A DNA stretch of 64,000 bases from Acanthochlamys bracteata (GCA_019914995.1 CM034129.1:7329725-7393724); one strand, 5' to 3'. Positions 9,500 through 21,696 are shown, numbered from the stretch's first letter. Notes: generated by a model not told the origin, from the sequence alone. Numbers and translations are program-made.

Positions 9500-12115
9500 C
9501 GAGATGAAATTTACATGGAGAAGTCACTCATCAAGGTAATTAGAGTCTTGGTGTTCGTAGAGATGAGACTCCAATGAGGCCTATTGAAGACGAAGAATAT
9601 GATGAAATGTTTGAAATTTTAGAAGATATACATAGGGGTGTGGTGTTGTAGATTTAAAGATCTCTCAAGTAGCTGCTGAGGGCGACACACGTCAGCCCCT
9701 TGTTGGTGAAGGGTCTTCAGTTGCGTCATATGATATTAATAGATATGATAAATTACTTGAAGATGTCGAGAAGCCATTGTACGAGGGATGTACGATTACA
9801 AAATTATCATTTTTCATAAAACTGTTACATGTTAAGATGCTTACTCGCTGGAACAACAACGGCTTTAATATGCTGCTTGCCCTTTTGAATGATGCATTTT
9901 CGAAAAGGCATTTTCTTCCTTAAGTTCTACTATCAATGTCGAAAGATTCTGAAGGATATATGGTTGGGATGGGAACCTATTGCTGCATGCGAGGATGATT
10001 GTATTTTTTTTATAAAGGAGTTAGTAGACGAGAAGAAGTGCTCAGAATGCAATTCATCAAGGTGGAAGGTTAATGATGGCACCGGTAAGTAGGTTTTCAA
10101 GAAAGTGCTTCGTCATTTTCCATTAGTACCTAAACTGCGACGATTTTACATATAAAAAAAGACGGCATTGAATGAGATGGCATAAGGAAAAACATGTATG
10201 TAACCCTGAGATTTTGTGACATCCAGCAAATACTGAGAATTGGAAGGATTTTAATATGAAATATCCATGGTTTGCTAGTGATGCTTGAAACTTACGATTT
10301 GGCTTGACTGATGGATTTTATCTTTTTAGAGATATGAGCAATGCATATAACTGTTGGTCTGTTATTTTAATACCGTACAACTTACTTTCATGGATGTGCA
10401 TGAAAAAACCATATTTTATTATGACACTTTTAATTCAAAAAAAAAAGCACCTAGTAAAGACATTGATGTATATCTTTAGCCACTAATTAAAGAGTTGAAG
10501 GACCTATTAGAGAACAGAGTTCCAACATATGACGCCGTCTCCAATACTATATTTCAATTGTATGCAGCTGTTCTATGAAATAGAAATAATTTTTCTGCAT
10601 ATTGACTTTTATCCGGGTGAAGCACAAAATCTTACTTGGCATGCCCCATATGCAATAAATACATATATTCTGTCAAATTTAGAGACAAAATTGGTTACTC
10701 AGCCACGGTCGCTATTTACCGAGCAACCATCTATATAGGAGTAAAACATTCAATGGAAAGCAAGAAACAGCACCACCACCTCTTACATTGTCAATTCATG
10801 AATTGTTAGAACACATGAATATTGTTAAAAAATGTGATGTTTGGAAAGCCTACATGTGGTAAGAAAAGAAAGCGCACCTTCGAGGAGCTTAAGTGGACCA
10901 AGAAAAGTATTTTTTTGAACTACAATATTGGAAGAATCTAATAATTCGTCACAATTTTGATGTCATGCATATCGAGAAAACTATTAAACATCTTGGGAAC
11001 TTTGATGAATATAGATTAAAAAACGAAAGGTACTCCGAAAGCTGGTTGGGACTTAAAAGATATAGGTATACGATGTGAGCTACATATAAAAAAATTAGAT
11101 ACTAATAAGTTGGAGAAATTGATTGCGGCGTACATATTATCATCACAGAAAAGAAGAAAATTTTGTGAATTTGTTAACTCTGTAAGATTTCCTAATAGAT
11201 ATGCTGTAAATATGTCCAGATATGTAAATATGGTGGATGGTAAAATCTCGGAGTTGAAGAGTCATGATAATCATGTGATGTTGCAGTGCTTAGTGCCTAT
11301 TGGTTTGTGTGCGTATCTCAAGAAAAAAGTGCTAGAAGTAATCAATGAACTTAGAAAATTTTTCAGAGAATTATGTGCAAGACTTTAAAATCGGATGGAT
11401 TGAAAGAGTTACAACATAATATTTTGATTATTCTTTGCAAGCTTGAGATGATATTTTCTCCTGCATGTTTTGATATCATGATACATATAGTTATAAACTT
11501 GCCAAATGAAGCTATCAAAAGAGGTCTTGTTCATTATAGATTGATGTATTCTATACAGAGGTGAAATTTTATTATGGGAATCTAAAGTTTCTCATTTAAT
11601 TTTCCTATTGGAATCATATAAAATTTTTTAATTTATCTATATTTGTAGGACTCTTGGTACGCTTAACGCATATGTTCGTAATAGATCACATCTAGAAGGC
11701 TATATAGCAGAATCTTATACAGTAAATGATTGTCTAATTTTTTGTTGTAGATACTTGCGAGGGTTGAAGACTAGATTTAGTCGACAAGATCGACATAAAG
11801 ATGGAGAAAAATAGGTGGATAAAATATTATCTATATTTTTTCAAAAGGTCCCATTCTTAGACAAGGCAAACTAAATTCTCCTCACAGAAGAGGAATACAA
11901 TTTAACACATTGGTTTGTGTTAAATAACTGCGATAAAATTGTTCCATATCTCAAGTAAGTATTTACAATTTAAAAATATTCTCCAGTTTTTAAGCCTTTG
12001 CTATTAATACCTTACAAGATTGCAAATGACTTATCAAAACTATTTACAATGAGCATGAGGAGCTTCTCAAAGTGAAGAGTCCACTTAACTTAGAAACAAG
12101 GTAAAGAATAGATTT
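9500..12115 (+). pseudogene. CACTA TNP2-like transposase, main part
   Basis: The order of conserved blocks follows plant TNP2 (Transposase_21 family): KPLYEGCT..TKLSF and SFLIKLLHVKML near 9770-9845; the Cys block KILKDIWLGWEPIAACEDD, then CSECNSSRWK (9930-10070); LVPKLRRFYI; LTDGFYLFRDMSNAYNCWSV and MCMKKPYF (10300-10425); FFELQYWKNLIIRHNFDVMH (about 10905-10970); ISELKSHDNHVMLQCLVPIG (11250-11310); LCKLEMIFSPACFDIM (11430-11480); LGTLNAYVRNRSHLEGYIAE (about 11650-11710). It is split over several frames with stops; some gaps may be introns (GTAAGTAT at 11955). The protein should bind and cut CACTA ends in the nucleus, but this copy cannot be functional. It is interrupted near 12115 and resumes at about 15800. 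Confidence 0.85.
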
Positions 12116-12157
12116 CTTACGTGGTTTAATAATCGAGTATGAAATACTATATATATA

Positions 12158-12554
12158 GGGGAGGGATAGGGGCACTCTCTTTAGGAGCACCGTTGGGCAT
12201 TCTCTCTCCGATTTATGACCGGATTGATCTTTAAATCCAATCTCCACCTTTGAATATGAAGAATTATGAGTTAAAAACATATCTATACAATTTCAGCTCA
12301 ATTTGACCATGAGTTCATTTTAGTCTGGTCACTTGATTAAGAAGACAAAAGTAAGAAAACTTAAAAATATATATATATTGTATCATTTCTATCCTGTTCA
12401 TCAAGTGACTAGATGAAAGAGAATTTGTGGTCCGATTGAGCTGAAATTTTATGGATAAGCTTTTATCTCATAATTCCTCATATACAACGGTGGAGATTAG
12501 ATTCGAAAATCACCCTAGCCATAAATCAGAAAAGGAGTGCCCCTATCCTTTCTC
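12158..12554. mobile_element. Long fold-back MITE between TA microsatellites
   Basis: The 397-bp segment starts GGGGAGGGATAGGGGCACTC and ends GAGTGCCCCTATCCTTTCTC. The two halves are inverted copies over about 180 bp each; shared blocks include TAATCTCCACC, GAATTATGAG, ATTTCAGCTCAAT and TCACTTGAT with their complements. It lies directly between TATATATATA on the left and a longer (AT)n run on the right. There is no ORF. It sits inside the decayed CACTA transposase gene. Confidence 0.8.
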
Positions 12555-12612
12555 ATATATATATATATATATATATGGGGCAAACGTATATATATATATA
12601 TATATATATACT
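12555..12612. repeat. (AT)n / (TA)n microsatellites
   Basis: Two dinucleotide runs (about 12555-12576 and 12588-12611) are separated by GGGGCAAACG. They end abruptly against the FAR1/MULE fragment. Confidence 0.9.
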
Positions 12613-13440
12613 TGATTGACTGTATATGATGATTAACTCTAATAAATAGGGCAAACGGTATCTCATACACATTCGTACGATACGTTGTATTGAAAAACAA
12701 CATATCACCAAAATACTAAAACTGCTGGCGTGATCGACTATCAACCCAAAAAAATTTAATGCCCTTACTTCGCTATCCATTTGTATTGCATAAAAAAATT
12801 TTTATTTTCTATACTCGTCTTTTTAAAAAAATTGAGCGCTATTTCCATCTCCTTGGACAGGTTTTTTGTATTATTTTGTTGGTCCCAAATGATTCCAACA
12901 ATCTGTGATTCGTCGAGAATATCTACATTTTTATTCACGGGTATACCTTCGTCACGAAATGAGTTAATCAACATCTTAGCTGCAGCTAGCATATGTTTAT
13001 AGACAAGCATTCGCATCTTCTTTGCAGGACTGACAAAATTATAATTATGCTCATCAATATACTGAGTCATCTTCCACAATCCAGTTGGTTGTTTTGTCAC
13101 TTTCATTTTCGCAGGACATCCACATTTCACTGTAGACCAGCTTCTCTTCTCAGTAGCTTCTCTGTTGGACCCCTCATCGGTTTGTTTTTTGCCATCTTCT
13201 CTATAATTTCCAAAACGCTGACAAGTCATTAGACATGCACTGACTTCATCGGAACGGTTTTTTTTTCTCTATACTTCGAATAACAGCACTAAATCCGGTT
13301 GCTCTTCCATAATATATATAAAGTTCTTTTGCAGCTTCAAGAGTTGAAAGAACCATATCTAAGCATGGTGAGTTCTCTTTCTCTGCATTTACATTCTGAG
13401 TTGATGAAGTAGAACACTCGGTTGGATTTTTTTCGAACAC
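12612..13440 (-). pseudogene. FAR1-related/MULE protein, N-terminal part (FAR1 DNA-binding domain plus start of transposase)
   Basis: Read on the - strand. An open piece at 13440-13246 starts MFEKNPTECS and contains AAKELYIYYGRATGFSA, the opening of the FAR1 zinc-binding domain. After a frameshift near 13240 the frame continues with CQRFGNYREDGKK, STVKCGCPAKMKV, WKMTQYIDEHNYNFVSP, the canonical Cys-Cys-Cys-His FAR1 signature. Further down, shifted again, FFWVDSRSRQQF and MLFFNTTYRTNVYEIPFA match the start of the MULE transposase domain. It then stops at the TA microsatellite. It is antisense to the surrounding CACTA genes, so it is a separate insertion or capture. The C-terminal half is missing here; a + strand copy of such a half is at 1-1225. 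Confidence 0.8.
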
Positions 13441-14128
13441 TATAAAAACAGAATTGCGTTAAAAATCTGAAAAGCTTTAGCATCACAAAGATGTATTCTT
13501 TTCAACAAAATTTGTTCTTCGTTCATTCATTATTCTGTTCCACTTTCAATACTTTAAAACTTAAGGAGAGTAACAAAGATTTAGATTATATTTAGTTATG
13601 CATGTTTTAAATCTAGTAATACAATATTAAAACAAAAAATCATATTATTAAAAAATATATCAGGTAAACACTTTCAATGTGTTCATCCATGGAGAAGAAA
13701 AAAAGAGCTCAGAAGCTGTGACGAATTGTACACAGAAGAATAAGAAATAAAGTGAAGTATTTGTATTGAGACTTAACTAAACTTGTTTGGCAAATATGGA
13801 AAGAAAAAGAACGAAATGAAACAGCAAGTGAAACAAAGGAGCGAGAAACAGAGAGCATGACGGAAAAACAGTGCGGGAAAAACGTAGGTGGTCACTGTGC
13901 TAGCATTTAATATAATTAAATGAGTTGTGATTAAAATATAACTAACTTTTATTTTGTGAGTTATAATTATGCGCTGCGTGGATCACACATTTGTGATTAA
14001 ATACAGTGTGGATCACTTTGAATCGTTGTACGTTGTTACGTTCAGCGTTGTATTAAATTTTTAGCTAATATGTTTCAGTTACTTTTAACGATAACGTAAT
14101 TCTTTTACTTTTTTCTTTTATGTTTTAG
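13441..14128. other. Unassigned sequence inside the CACTA element
   Basis: AT-rich, no recognised gene. It may be upstream sequence of the antisense FAR1/MULE fragment. A GTGATTAAA(A/T)..GTGGATCAC-like phrase recurs at about 13926-14015. Confidence 0.4.
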
Positions 14129-14185
14129 TTTTATTAGATTTGATGATAACATTTTATTTTTATTAGATTTGATGATAACATTGTA
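14129..14185. repeat. 29-bp direct tandem duplication
   Basis: TATTAGATTTGATGATAACA occurs at 14132 and again at 14161, period 29. Confidence 0.85.
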
Positions 14186-15049
14186 GATTATCTCCGCAAT
14201 TTAAAAATAATTTTTTTTAACAGCGTCGAAAGAGAATTACAATATCTATTCTGTAAATCGAATTACAATAGAGAAATTACAAAGAAATTATTATAAGAGA
14301 ATTACAGTAGAGAAAAAAAAGATAAAATCTTATCCAGCGGCAAAGAAGATTTACAACAGATGAAGAATTACATTTATAGTATTTCACGACAGAGACATTT
14401 ACAAGAGCTCCACGAGCTGGATTTTTTTCATTTATTCATCAACAATAAAGGAACAATAGATAAGAAGGTGGAATGAGGCTCAGTGGTTCATGTTTCTACT
14501 ATAGGCACTGAGATTCAAAGATATAACTTTATTTCAGGACTGTTCGAAACAATCCATCATTTTCTTTCTCTCTGTACTGTCTTTTCTAAAATAACAGCTG
14601 CAGTGGTTGCCATGCATGGCCATCCCGACTGCCTTGCTGTGTGCTTAAGAGAGGCAGTGCAGAGTGAGTCAAAAAAATTGCAAACCCCATCATTGCCTCA
14701 TATGAAAATTTCCAACAACTGTGATACAGGAAACCAATGTCCCGTCCCAATTTTGGCAACCATGCATTCATTGAACATATCATTTCCGAGCCAACTATAC
14801 ATCCAACCACTACACCTTAAAATCAAATCCAGTACACCATAAAAATAAAATCCAATATACCGTAAAAATTAAATCTAATACACGGTAAAAATCAAACCCA
14901 ATACACCATAAAAAACAAATCGCAAAAATTATAAGAGATCGGCAAAATCAAAACAAATTATCAAAAATTAAAAAAAATCCTCGAAATTTCAAAATAAATT
15001 ATAAAAAATCAAAAGTTCGAAATTGGTCGGAGTCGTAGTCAAAGCCGGA
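14186..15049. other. Unassigned, with short AAAATCAAAxCCAATACACC repeats
   Basis: Between about 14810 and 14920 a roughly 30-bp phrase of the type AAAATCAAATCCAATACACC recurs four times. Elsewhere AT-rich, no gene. Short open frames near 14480-14840 show no recognisable domain. Confidence 0.4.
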
Positions 15050-15810
15050 GAGCAACTGAGCCGAAATGGACACCGAATTCGAAATCGAGCCGTAACCGAG
15101 CAGTGAACTCGATTTTGCTCGTTTCGACGGTAACCGCATCTGCACCATTGAAGTCGATAAGTGTTATAAGAATCACAGCCGTTGAACCGAGTCAAATGCC
15201 AACAGTAAAACATCTATACTAAGCCGGACGAAGGCGGTCGGAGATGAAATCGAGCCCGAATCTCAATCACAAGCCGAAATGGACATCGGGATCCGACATC
15301 GAGCCGTAATCGAGCGAGGAGAACTCGATTTGCTCGTTTCGAAGCTAGAGTCGAAGTCGGCCGGAGTCAAAGTCGGAGACGAAGTCGAGCCCAGATCTCG
15401 ATCGAGAGCCTAGGTGAACACAAGGATCCGAAATCGGAGCTGTAACCGAACCGAGACAACTCGAGTTTTGCTCGTTTGGAAGCAGGAACCGAAATCAAAA
15501 TCGGAGACAAAATCGAGCCAAGATCTTGATCAAAAGCCGAACGAAAACCGGAATCACAAAATTGAGCTGCCAAGAATTCGATTATTGTTGGAATCGCGAA
15601 ATCGAGCCGGCCAAGAACTCGATTCGGCTTGGTGAGGAGAAGATGCGAGCGCCGCTTCAGACAGATGAAAGAAATAAGCATGGTGAACGAAATAAAACCC
15701 TCGCGCACGCTGCAAAGTAGTTATATTATCGTAATCATTCATCTGCACCGTTGAAAAAATTAAGTGAAACAATCACAGCCGTTGATCCTATACATGTGCT
15801 TGCAGTAAAA
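15050..15810. repeat. GC-rich degenerate repeat island (GCCGAAATGGACA...GAGCCGTAACCGAGC)
   Basis: Three related units start near 15059, 15273 and 15408. Each has GCC(G/T)A..TG(G/A)ACA..(G/C)GA, GAGC(C/T)GTAA(C/T)CGA and AACTCGA(T/G)TTTGCTCGTTT. Around and between them run short GAAATCGAGCC / GGAGTCGAAGTCGG motifs. A second component, CATCTGCACC(A/G)TTGAA ... AATCACAGCCGTTGA ... GCAGTAAAAC, occurs at about 15135-15210 and 15740-15810. The CACTA coding frame resumes directly after the last GCAGTAAAAC, so the island probably marks an insertion edge. Confidence 0.65.
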
Positions 15811-16342
15811 CCTGTGTTCTGAATGATGTCTTGATTTTGACATATCTTATGTGCCATCAAGTCTTTCTATTCAAATGTGAATGGTTTGACTTAGATTACA
15901 GAAAACTTATCAGGATTGTGATGAGTTTACTAGCATCAATATTACAAAGAGATGGTACCAAATATCACTTCGTGTTTCTTATAAATATGACTCAAGTATT
16001 TTATGTTCCTAATACGAAGCAAGATAATGATTGAGTTGTTATACAACATCAATATTTATTTCATCCCTTGTTATTTGGAAAGAGTGGAGATGACAAAGAC
16101 ACAAATATTGGTGATGATGCGATAATCATAGAGAATGATATTTATTAAGAAGTATAAAGTTCAAGGATAAGAAATTGACATAAAAAGATAATATGGAAAT
16201 AAATCATCTAAATAAAATAGTTGAACTTGACCATGAAGTGATTGAAGTTTTGGATAAACAAGAATGCATTTATACTAGTGATGGTCAAAATAAAAACAAA
16301 AGCTCGGACGAGTATAGCCGTAGTGATGATGATTGCAATTGA
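15800..16342 (+). pseudogene. CACTA TNP2-like transposase, C-terminal part (DUF4216-like)
   Basis: The frame resumes with CVLNDVLILTYLMCHQVFLF, then KCEWFDLDYRK and TQVFYVPNTKQDND, the pattern of the DUF4216 domain near the C-terminus of TNP2-type transposases (VVLFKCxWFD ... AxQVFYxxDTK). An acidic tail follows, with SDGQNKNKSSDEYSRSDDD, ending near 16342. It belongs to the gene beginning at about 9500; everything between 12115 and 15800 is inserted or lost. Stops and an early frame break show decay. Confidence 0.8.
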
Positions 16343-16429
16343 ATTAGTCTCATATTGGTTTTAACTCAACCTTGTATAATTGTTTATTTCACTTTTAATT
16401 CTAAATTTTATTTTTAAAACTTTGTATAT

Positions 16430-17960
16430 AGGTGTTTCTTATTAATTTATCTTTATTGAGCCGGCAACTTCTAGTAGAAGACGACTATCGCTACAAGTAA
16501 GCCAGAATTTAGCTGATTATAAACTCAAGCTCCTAATGGCTTTAGCAATGGTAAGCTTATTTTTCTTTAATTAATTTATTATATACTAGTTAGTGAACCT
16601 AATAGTTGTCCTCTAATTAAGTAGGGTCTGTTGATATACAAGCACAACGTCCACGTGCAGGTAATAGATGTAATGATTTAAAAATATATATATTGAGAAA
16701 TAAGAAAAAAGTCAAGGTCAAAATTCCGATGAGATATGGGGACCAGTCGGTGAACATGCTATCTGGTTCAAAAGAGAGATGTCATATTTGATTCGTACTA
16801 CTGCTCCAGTAAAGAATATTAAAAGTTGGAGTAAAATTAACAAACTTATTAAAAACAAGATCTATTCCATGGTGTCTGTAAGTATGTTTTGTTGGCTTAA
16901 TATACATAATTAAGAGTTAGAAATTATTAACAAGTTCTTTTATTATCATAGGAGAAGTTTGAGCTAGATTTGTCCTATCTTGTAACATTGGCATATTTAT
17001 ATAATATAGGATCCGAGAGATATAAGGATTGACGTTATGAGTGCCATGACTACTAAAGGAGTGTTGTTGGTGGAGACAGAGCTCGAGCAAACCCTTACAA
17101 GGATTTCACTTCTACAACAGGTCGGCGCGAAGAATAGATTTGGCTATGCGACATATTTGATTCTCCAAAATAGATCGTAAGATTTCTTTATTCAATTTTT
17201 CCATCAAATCTTTTTATCTATTGCTAAAAATAGTCCTTATTATTGGCTATATTCAGAAAATTGAAAAAAGTAAAAGCTGCTCATAAAAAAAATAACAGTA
17301 AGTATACAGCAGGCTTACGCATTTTCGTATCTATACAGCAGGAGAAGGTATTTTTTTTATAGTTTTGGTTTTAGTATAACAAAGACAATAGGATTCTAAC
17401 TCATAGCAAATTGATTCTATTAACAAATTTGCAGAATGCCAATTATATTGATTTGTATAAGGAGACACATATTTCAAATGGAAAGACAACTAGGTGTCGG
17501 AGGAATCGCAATTAAATTATGTAAGTTATGTCCTTTCTATTCAAATTTTAAGGGATTAAATGTAAGAGTTAAGGTTTATAATTTGCTAAGATATTTTGTT
17601 TTAAATGAAATACAGAATCAGATGCTGGAAATGCAAATCAAGTCTAAAGAGGATAGGAACAACGTCCATGACGAAGAGATATGCCTATTGGTGCTCGGGA
17701 AAACATGTAGCTATATTTGTGGGCGTGGACCTAAACCGTCTAACACCCGTTTTGCTGATTCATTAACCCAAGCATATGAGAATTCAATTTTAAAAGATCA
17801 GATCATAACCTTAGAGGTAAAAATGAAAGAAATTGAGAAACAATAGTTTGAACTTGAGAAACAATAGTCCGTGAAAATGAAGAAAAGATATGATTTCTAA
17901 TGGAGATGTTCGGAAAGCTCCAAAACGCTACTGGACCACCTATATAGTAAGTTTATTATT
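16430..17960 (+). pseudogene. CACTA second ORF (Transposase_24 / Ptta-En-Spm type)
   Basis: Plant CACTA elements often carry a second protein that binds sub-terminal repeats. Here pieces with exon-like spacing read GPVGEHAIWFKREMSYLIRT (about 16740-16800), SWSKINKLIKNKIYSMV, a DPRDI-like segment near 17010, and at 17640-17846 NVHDEEICLLVLGK, GRGPKPSNTRFADSL, then a coiled-coil-like tail ILKDQIITLEVKMKEIEKQ. The VLGK...GRGPKPS block resembles the VLG..RxGRxRGxGxGPTPS motif of Transposase_24. Introns are suggested but not resolved; stops are present. Confidence 0.65.
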
Positions 17961-18681
17961 TTTTTTATTTTATTTCAGCTAAAGAAGAGATTTATATATC
18001 AACACCCGAAGGTAGCCGCATGATTTTTCATTAATTTTTTATTAATTAATGTTTGATGTATTAATTTTTTATTTGAGCTAGTAGGTGTAGTTGCACTATG
18101 TAAATGCATAGTTAATCTCACGTAATAAGTTTATAATAGTATCTCTACCTTATTGATGGCTGAGACATAGATGAGCTAGCTAGATTGTTATGTGTAGTTC
18201 ATTATGAATCCATTATCTCTAGCTAGGTCGTTAATTATTTGCAATTCATTTGTTTTCGTTTTTTATTAGCAAAGTATTATTAGTACTTCTGAAGAGTGAA
18301 ATATACTCTATTACGCATGTTGGTTCTATTATGCATGTTGACTCTATTATGAATGTTAGCTCTATTATGTACCATCTCTATATATTCTGCGATTAGCTGC
18401 ATTGTGAATCTATTAATTTTAGAGGAAAGTTGGCTCTATTATGTATGTGTACACAAATATTATGATTTCACCATATACATATATATTGTAGCTATATATT
18501 ATTATGTCTTCCACTACCCTTGTATAGAAATTTTAGAAGAAAAATTGCTCCGTAGGCATAATAAATTTTTTTTGCTTTACTTATTGCAGGGGTAGTTTTC
18601 AAATAGCAGAGGTGCTTCGTTGTAAGTAAATTATTATTTCTCTTTGCTTATAGTAATTTAATGTATGAGATGATATATGTA
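17961..18681. other. CACTA 3' non-coding region up to the hAT insertion
   Basis: AT-rich, no gene recognised. Contains the 18-bp tandem repeat listed separately. Confidence 0.45.
18307..18372. repeat. 18-bp tandem repeat, 3.5 copies
   Basis: TCTATTA(C/T)G(C/A)ATGTT(G/A)(G/A)(T/C) units start at 18307, 18325, 18343 and 18361. Confidence 0.85.
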
Positions 18682-21600
18682 TAGGTGCAAAAACAGGCGG
18701 GCCAGGCTGGGCTGGCCCGACCTGTCCAGGCCAAATAACAAAGTCGGGCCGGGCCGGCCTGGTCCAGCTCGAGTGTAATTTTGTAGACCCAGCCCGTCGG
18801 CCTGTTATTTATTTATTTTAAATAATATTAAAAAAAATTATTAAATATATAAAAATAAAAGTAACCTTAAAAATTATTACTAAATACAAAAAATTTAAAA
18901 AAAAATCTTAAAAATTATTATTGAATATAAAAATTTATTACAAATTTGTAATATGTATATAATTATACATTTGAACTTGTACTTGAAATATTTTCATTTA
19001 AAAATAACTTAGAAAATTGTTCAGTCATGTCTTCATTGTGAGTTATATGCTGCATTCTTTTCAATGCAAGTTCCCAATCTTTCAAACAAGTTAGCACTTC
19101 AAATATCTCACTAGTAAGTTGTGTTCTGCATTCTTGTCTTATCCTTCCGGCTGTACTAAACGCCGATTCTGAAGACACCGTCGAAACAGGAATAGTCAAA
19201 ATATCACGTGCTAGTTGAGAGAGTACTGGATATCTTGTTGAATATGTCTTCCACAAGTTCAAAACATTAAAATTTTCTGGGTTTTCATCGTTTTCTACAA
19301 TGACAGTATCTCCTTCAAAATATTTGTTCAAGTTAGAAAAAGATTGCATACTGCTTGAAGTTGAAGATGGTGTTGAACTTGAGTCAGGCTTGATGGAGAT
19401 CAAAGACAATTGATCATTTTTTTTCTTCTTACTTTGATGAGTTTGTGCCGGTGCCGCTTGCTGTTGTTGATTCCACAAATTACCAAACCTAACTTCATAA
19501 AGATCATAAACTTCGTACAGCTTGTTACGAGCATTAGCTATTTGCAATTGAATATCAGAAATATCTAAATACATACCAATATATGTAAGAGTATTAGTAA
19601 AATAGACAAATTTAAATCTAGGATCTAACATAAATGCAAAACAATATAAAGAGGAATATCAGACCAATATTTTTTTAATTTTTTAGTCATTATTATAACT
19701 ATAGGTCCAAGTAATTCATCTATTATATGTGAATGTAGCATAGTAGCTATATTAAGAATTGAATATAAAACTAATTGAGAAGTAGGATAGTAAATACAAG
19801 ATAATAAAACAGTAGCATCATAAAAAGTTTTTAAAAATTCTACAAATTTTTCAGCAATAATCCAATGAGTTTCAGTAAATATATTGTTACTCATTTTTAT
19901 ATTATAAAAAATCATAATCACATTTTTATAATCTAAAATACTTTTCAATATTAAATAAGTAGAATTCTATCTTACTGACATATTAAAGTTGAACTTCTAT
20001 ACAATATCTCTCAAAATTCAGCTAAACGTTGGTTTAAACTAGTAATCCAAAAAATAGCAACGCGAATATCATTAATCTGTTCGCTTGCCAGCTGCATACC
20101 TGATTGTACGATCAAGTTGATAATATAGCAAGCACAACGTTGATGTAATAAAATTCCTCCCATATATGAGCTTAGCTCTATCTCAAGAAATCGAATTGCC
20201 TTGGTACTTACTGAAGCATTATCTAGGGTGATGGAGATAATGCGGTTGCTTATGCCCATTCTTTAACTACACTTATAATGAGCATAGAAATATTTTTAGC
20301 ATCATGTGTGGAATCAATAAGTCTAAAACTAATAATTCTTTTTTTCATAATTCATTGTGAATCTAAATAATGTGCAACAATACTTAAATAATTTTGTTTA
20401 GCTACCGCTCTAAATATCATATGTTAACGCAATAGAAAATTTTAATGAACTTCATTCAGATTTGAATATAGTGCGCATTTTATTGTAATAAGTAATAATA
20501 TCGCTTCTAGTAGTTGTTCTACTAACTTTTTGAAATTGTGGACAATATGCTCTTTTAATATGTTATTCATAAAAAGATAACTCACCAAAATTCATAGGTA
20601 AATCTATAGCACAAATCATACGGGCAAGAGATTCCCTAGCTATATTAGAATCATAAGACCAAATACTTACCGAACTATCCGTGTTGAATTGAAGTTGAGT
20701 TTGTGAAGGTTCCCTTCCGATTTCTTTTTTGGAAGCACATTTTTTACCATGTTCTATTAAATGTCGAGTTTCTGCACTAGAATTAGCAATTAAAAGTTTT
20801 TTATAAAATTTATATTTCGTCATTTTTTATTTTGTACCATCACTTACCACTGTATATTCGGCACTGAAATAGTTCGAGGCTTCAAACGTTGTGACTTTTG
20901 AACGCTTTGTTGTTGTCGATGTCGATCCTGAGGCCGAACTACTTCCAACACTTGAAATTGGAGGATTTTCGTTACATCTTTGATGAAAATATTTTCTTTG
21001 TATTGGAGGAACATCATCTCCTTTCTTCATACGGGCAACATCTATTTACTCCAAAATTTGATCGTCCATGCTATAGTCATCCATATTAAGATTAATGGCA
21101 CGAAAATTTGGATCCATTTGAAATAACAACTAAATTTTTGAGAAATGGAGAAATGTGAATTTAAAAAATAAAGTAAGAAAAACTTATTTTTATAATTTTG
21201 TGTAAGTTTGAGTAGAATGAAAATGAGAATTTAGAAAGTTGTGTGAGAAATGAATGAGAATATGATGTATTTATATGTGAAAAGTTGAATTTAAAAATTT
21301 TTTTAACGTTGCAGACAGCCAACGAAAATGTTATCAACGGACCGAGCCAACGGAAATGAATATGCTGACGTCAACCAACGAAAATGTTACTGTTGACTGC
21401 CAATCCAACTATCATGCTGACCTCAGCATGACGTAATACTGACGTCAGCATGACAGAATATAGTTTTTCTTTGACCAGGTCAACGGTCAATGTTGACCTG
21501 GTCAAAGTCAAAGTTGATCGGTCAATATTGACCGATCAACGGAACAGTGCCGGACGGGCGAACCGCTCGGCGGGCCAACAAAGTCGGCCCGTCCTGCCCA

Positions 21601-21696
21601 TCGGATCGGGCCGGCTTGATCCTGCTACTATTTATTGGGCCGGACGAGCCTAGAACCGGACCGGCCCGTTTGGCTCATCCTATTTTTTCATTTCTA
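18682..21696 (-). mobile_element. hAT (Ac/Ds-type) transposon, 3.0 kb, nested in CACTA
   Basis: The left end starts TAGGTGCAAAAACAGG; the right end, complemented, starts TAGAAATGAAAAAATAGG. Both are followed inward by GGGCC/CCGGC-rich sub-terminal sequence typical of plant Ac-like elements. The 10-mer GATATATGTA directly abuts both ends (18672-18681 and 21697-21706) and contains the 8-bp target duplication expected for hAT. A decayed transposase lies on the - strand inside. Confidence 0.88.
18963..21060 (-). pseudogene. hAT transposase (BED finger to hATC dimerisation domain), broken
   Basis: Read on the - strand from about 21050. A Ser/Thr-rich N-terminus is followed by a BED-finger block where the expected CKxC pair reads YKFY, with KKLLIANSSAETRHLIEHG and KKC after it: the two zinc-binding Cys are replaced by Tyr. 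Next come ESLARMICAIDLPMNFGE, then VSTKAIRFLEIELSSYMG (about 20200), WIIAEKFVEFLKTFYDAT (about 19850), MLDPRFKF (19631) and the hATC block YPVLSQLARDILTIPVSTVS, SESAFSTAGR (about 19130-19230). Order and spacing fit a full Ac-like protein, but stops and frameshifts break it into five or more pieces. Confidence 0.88.

Noticed and set aside
12515..12780. Frames with Ile-Tyr repeats
   Set aside because: The Ile-Tyr part is translated TA microsatellite; only the upstream residues are real FAR1/MULE remains and are annotated as such.
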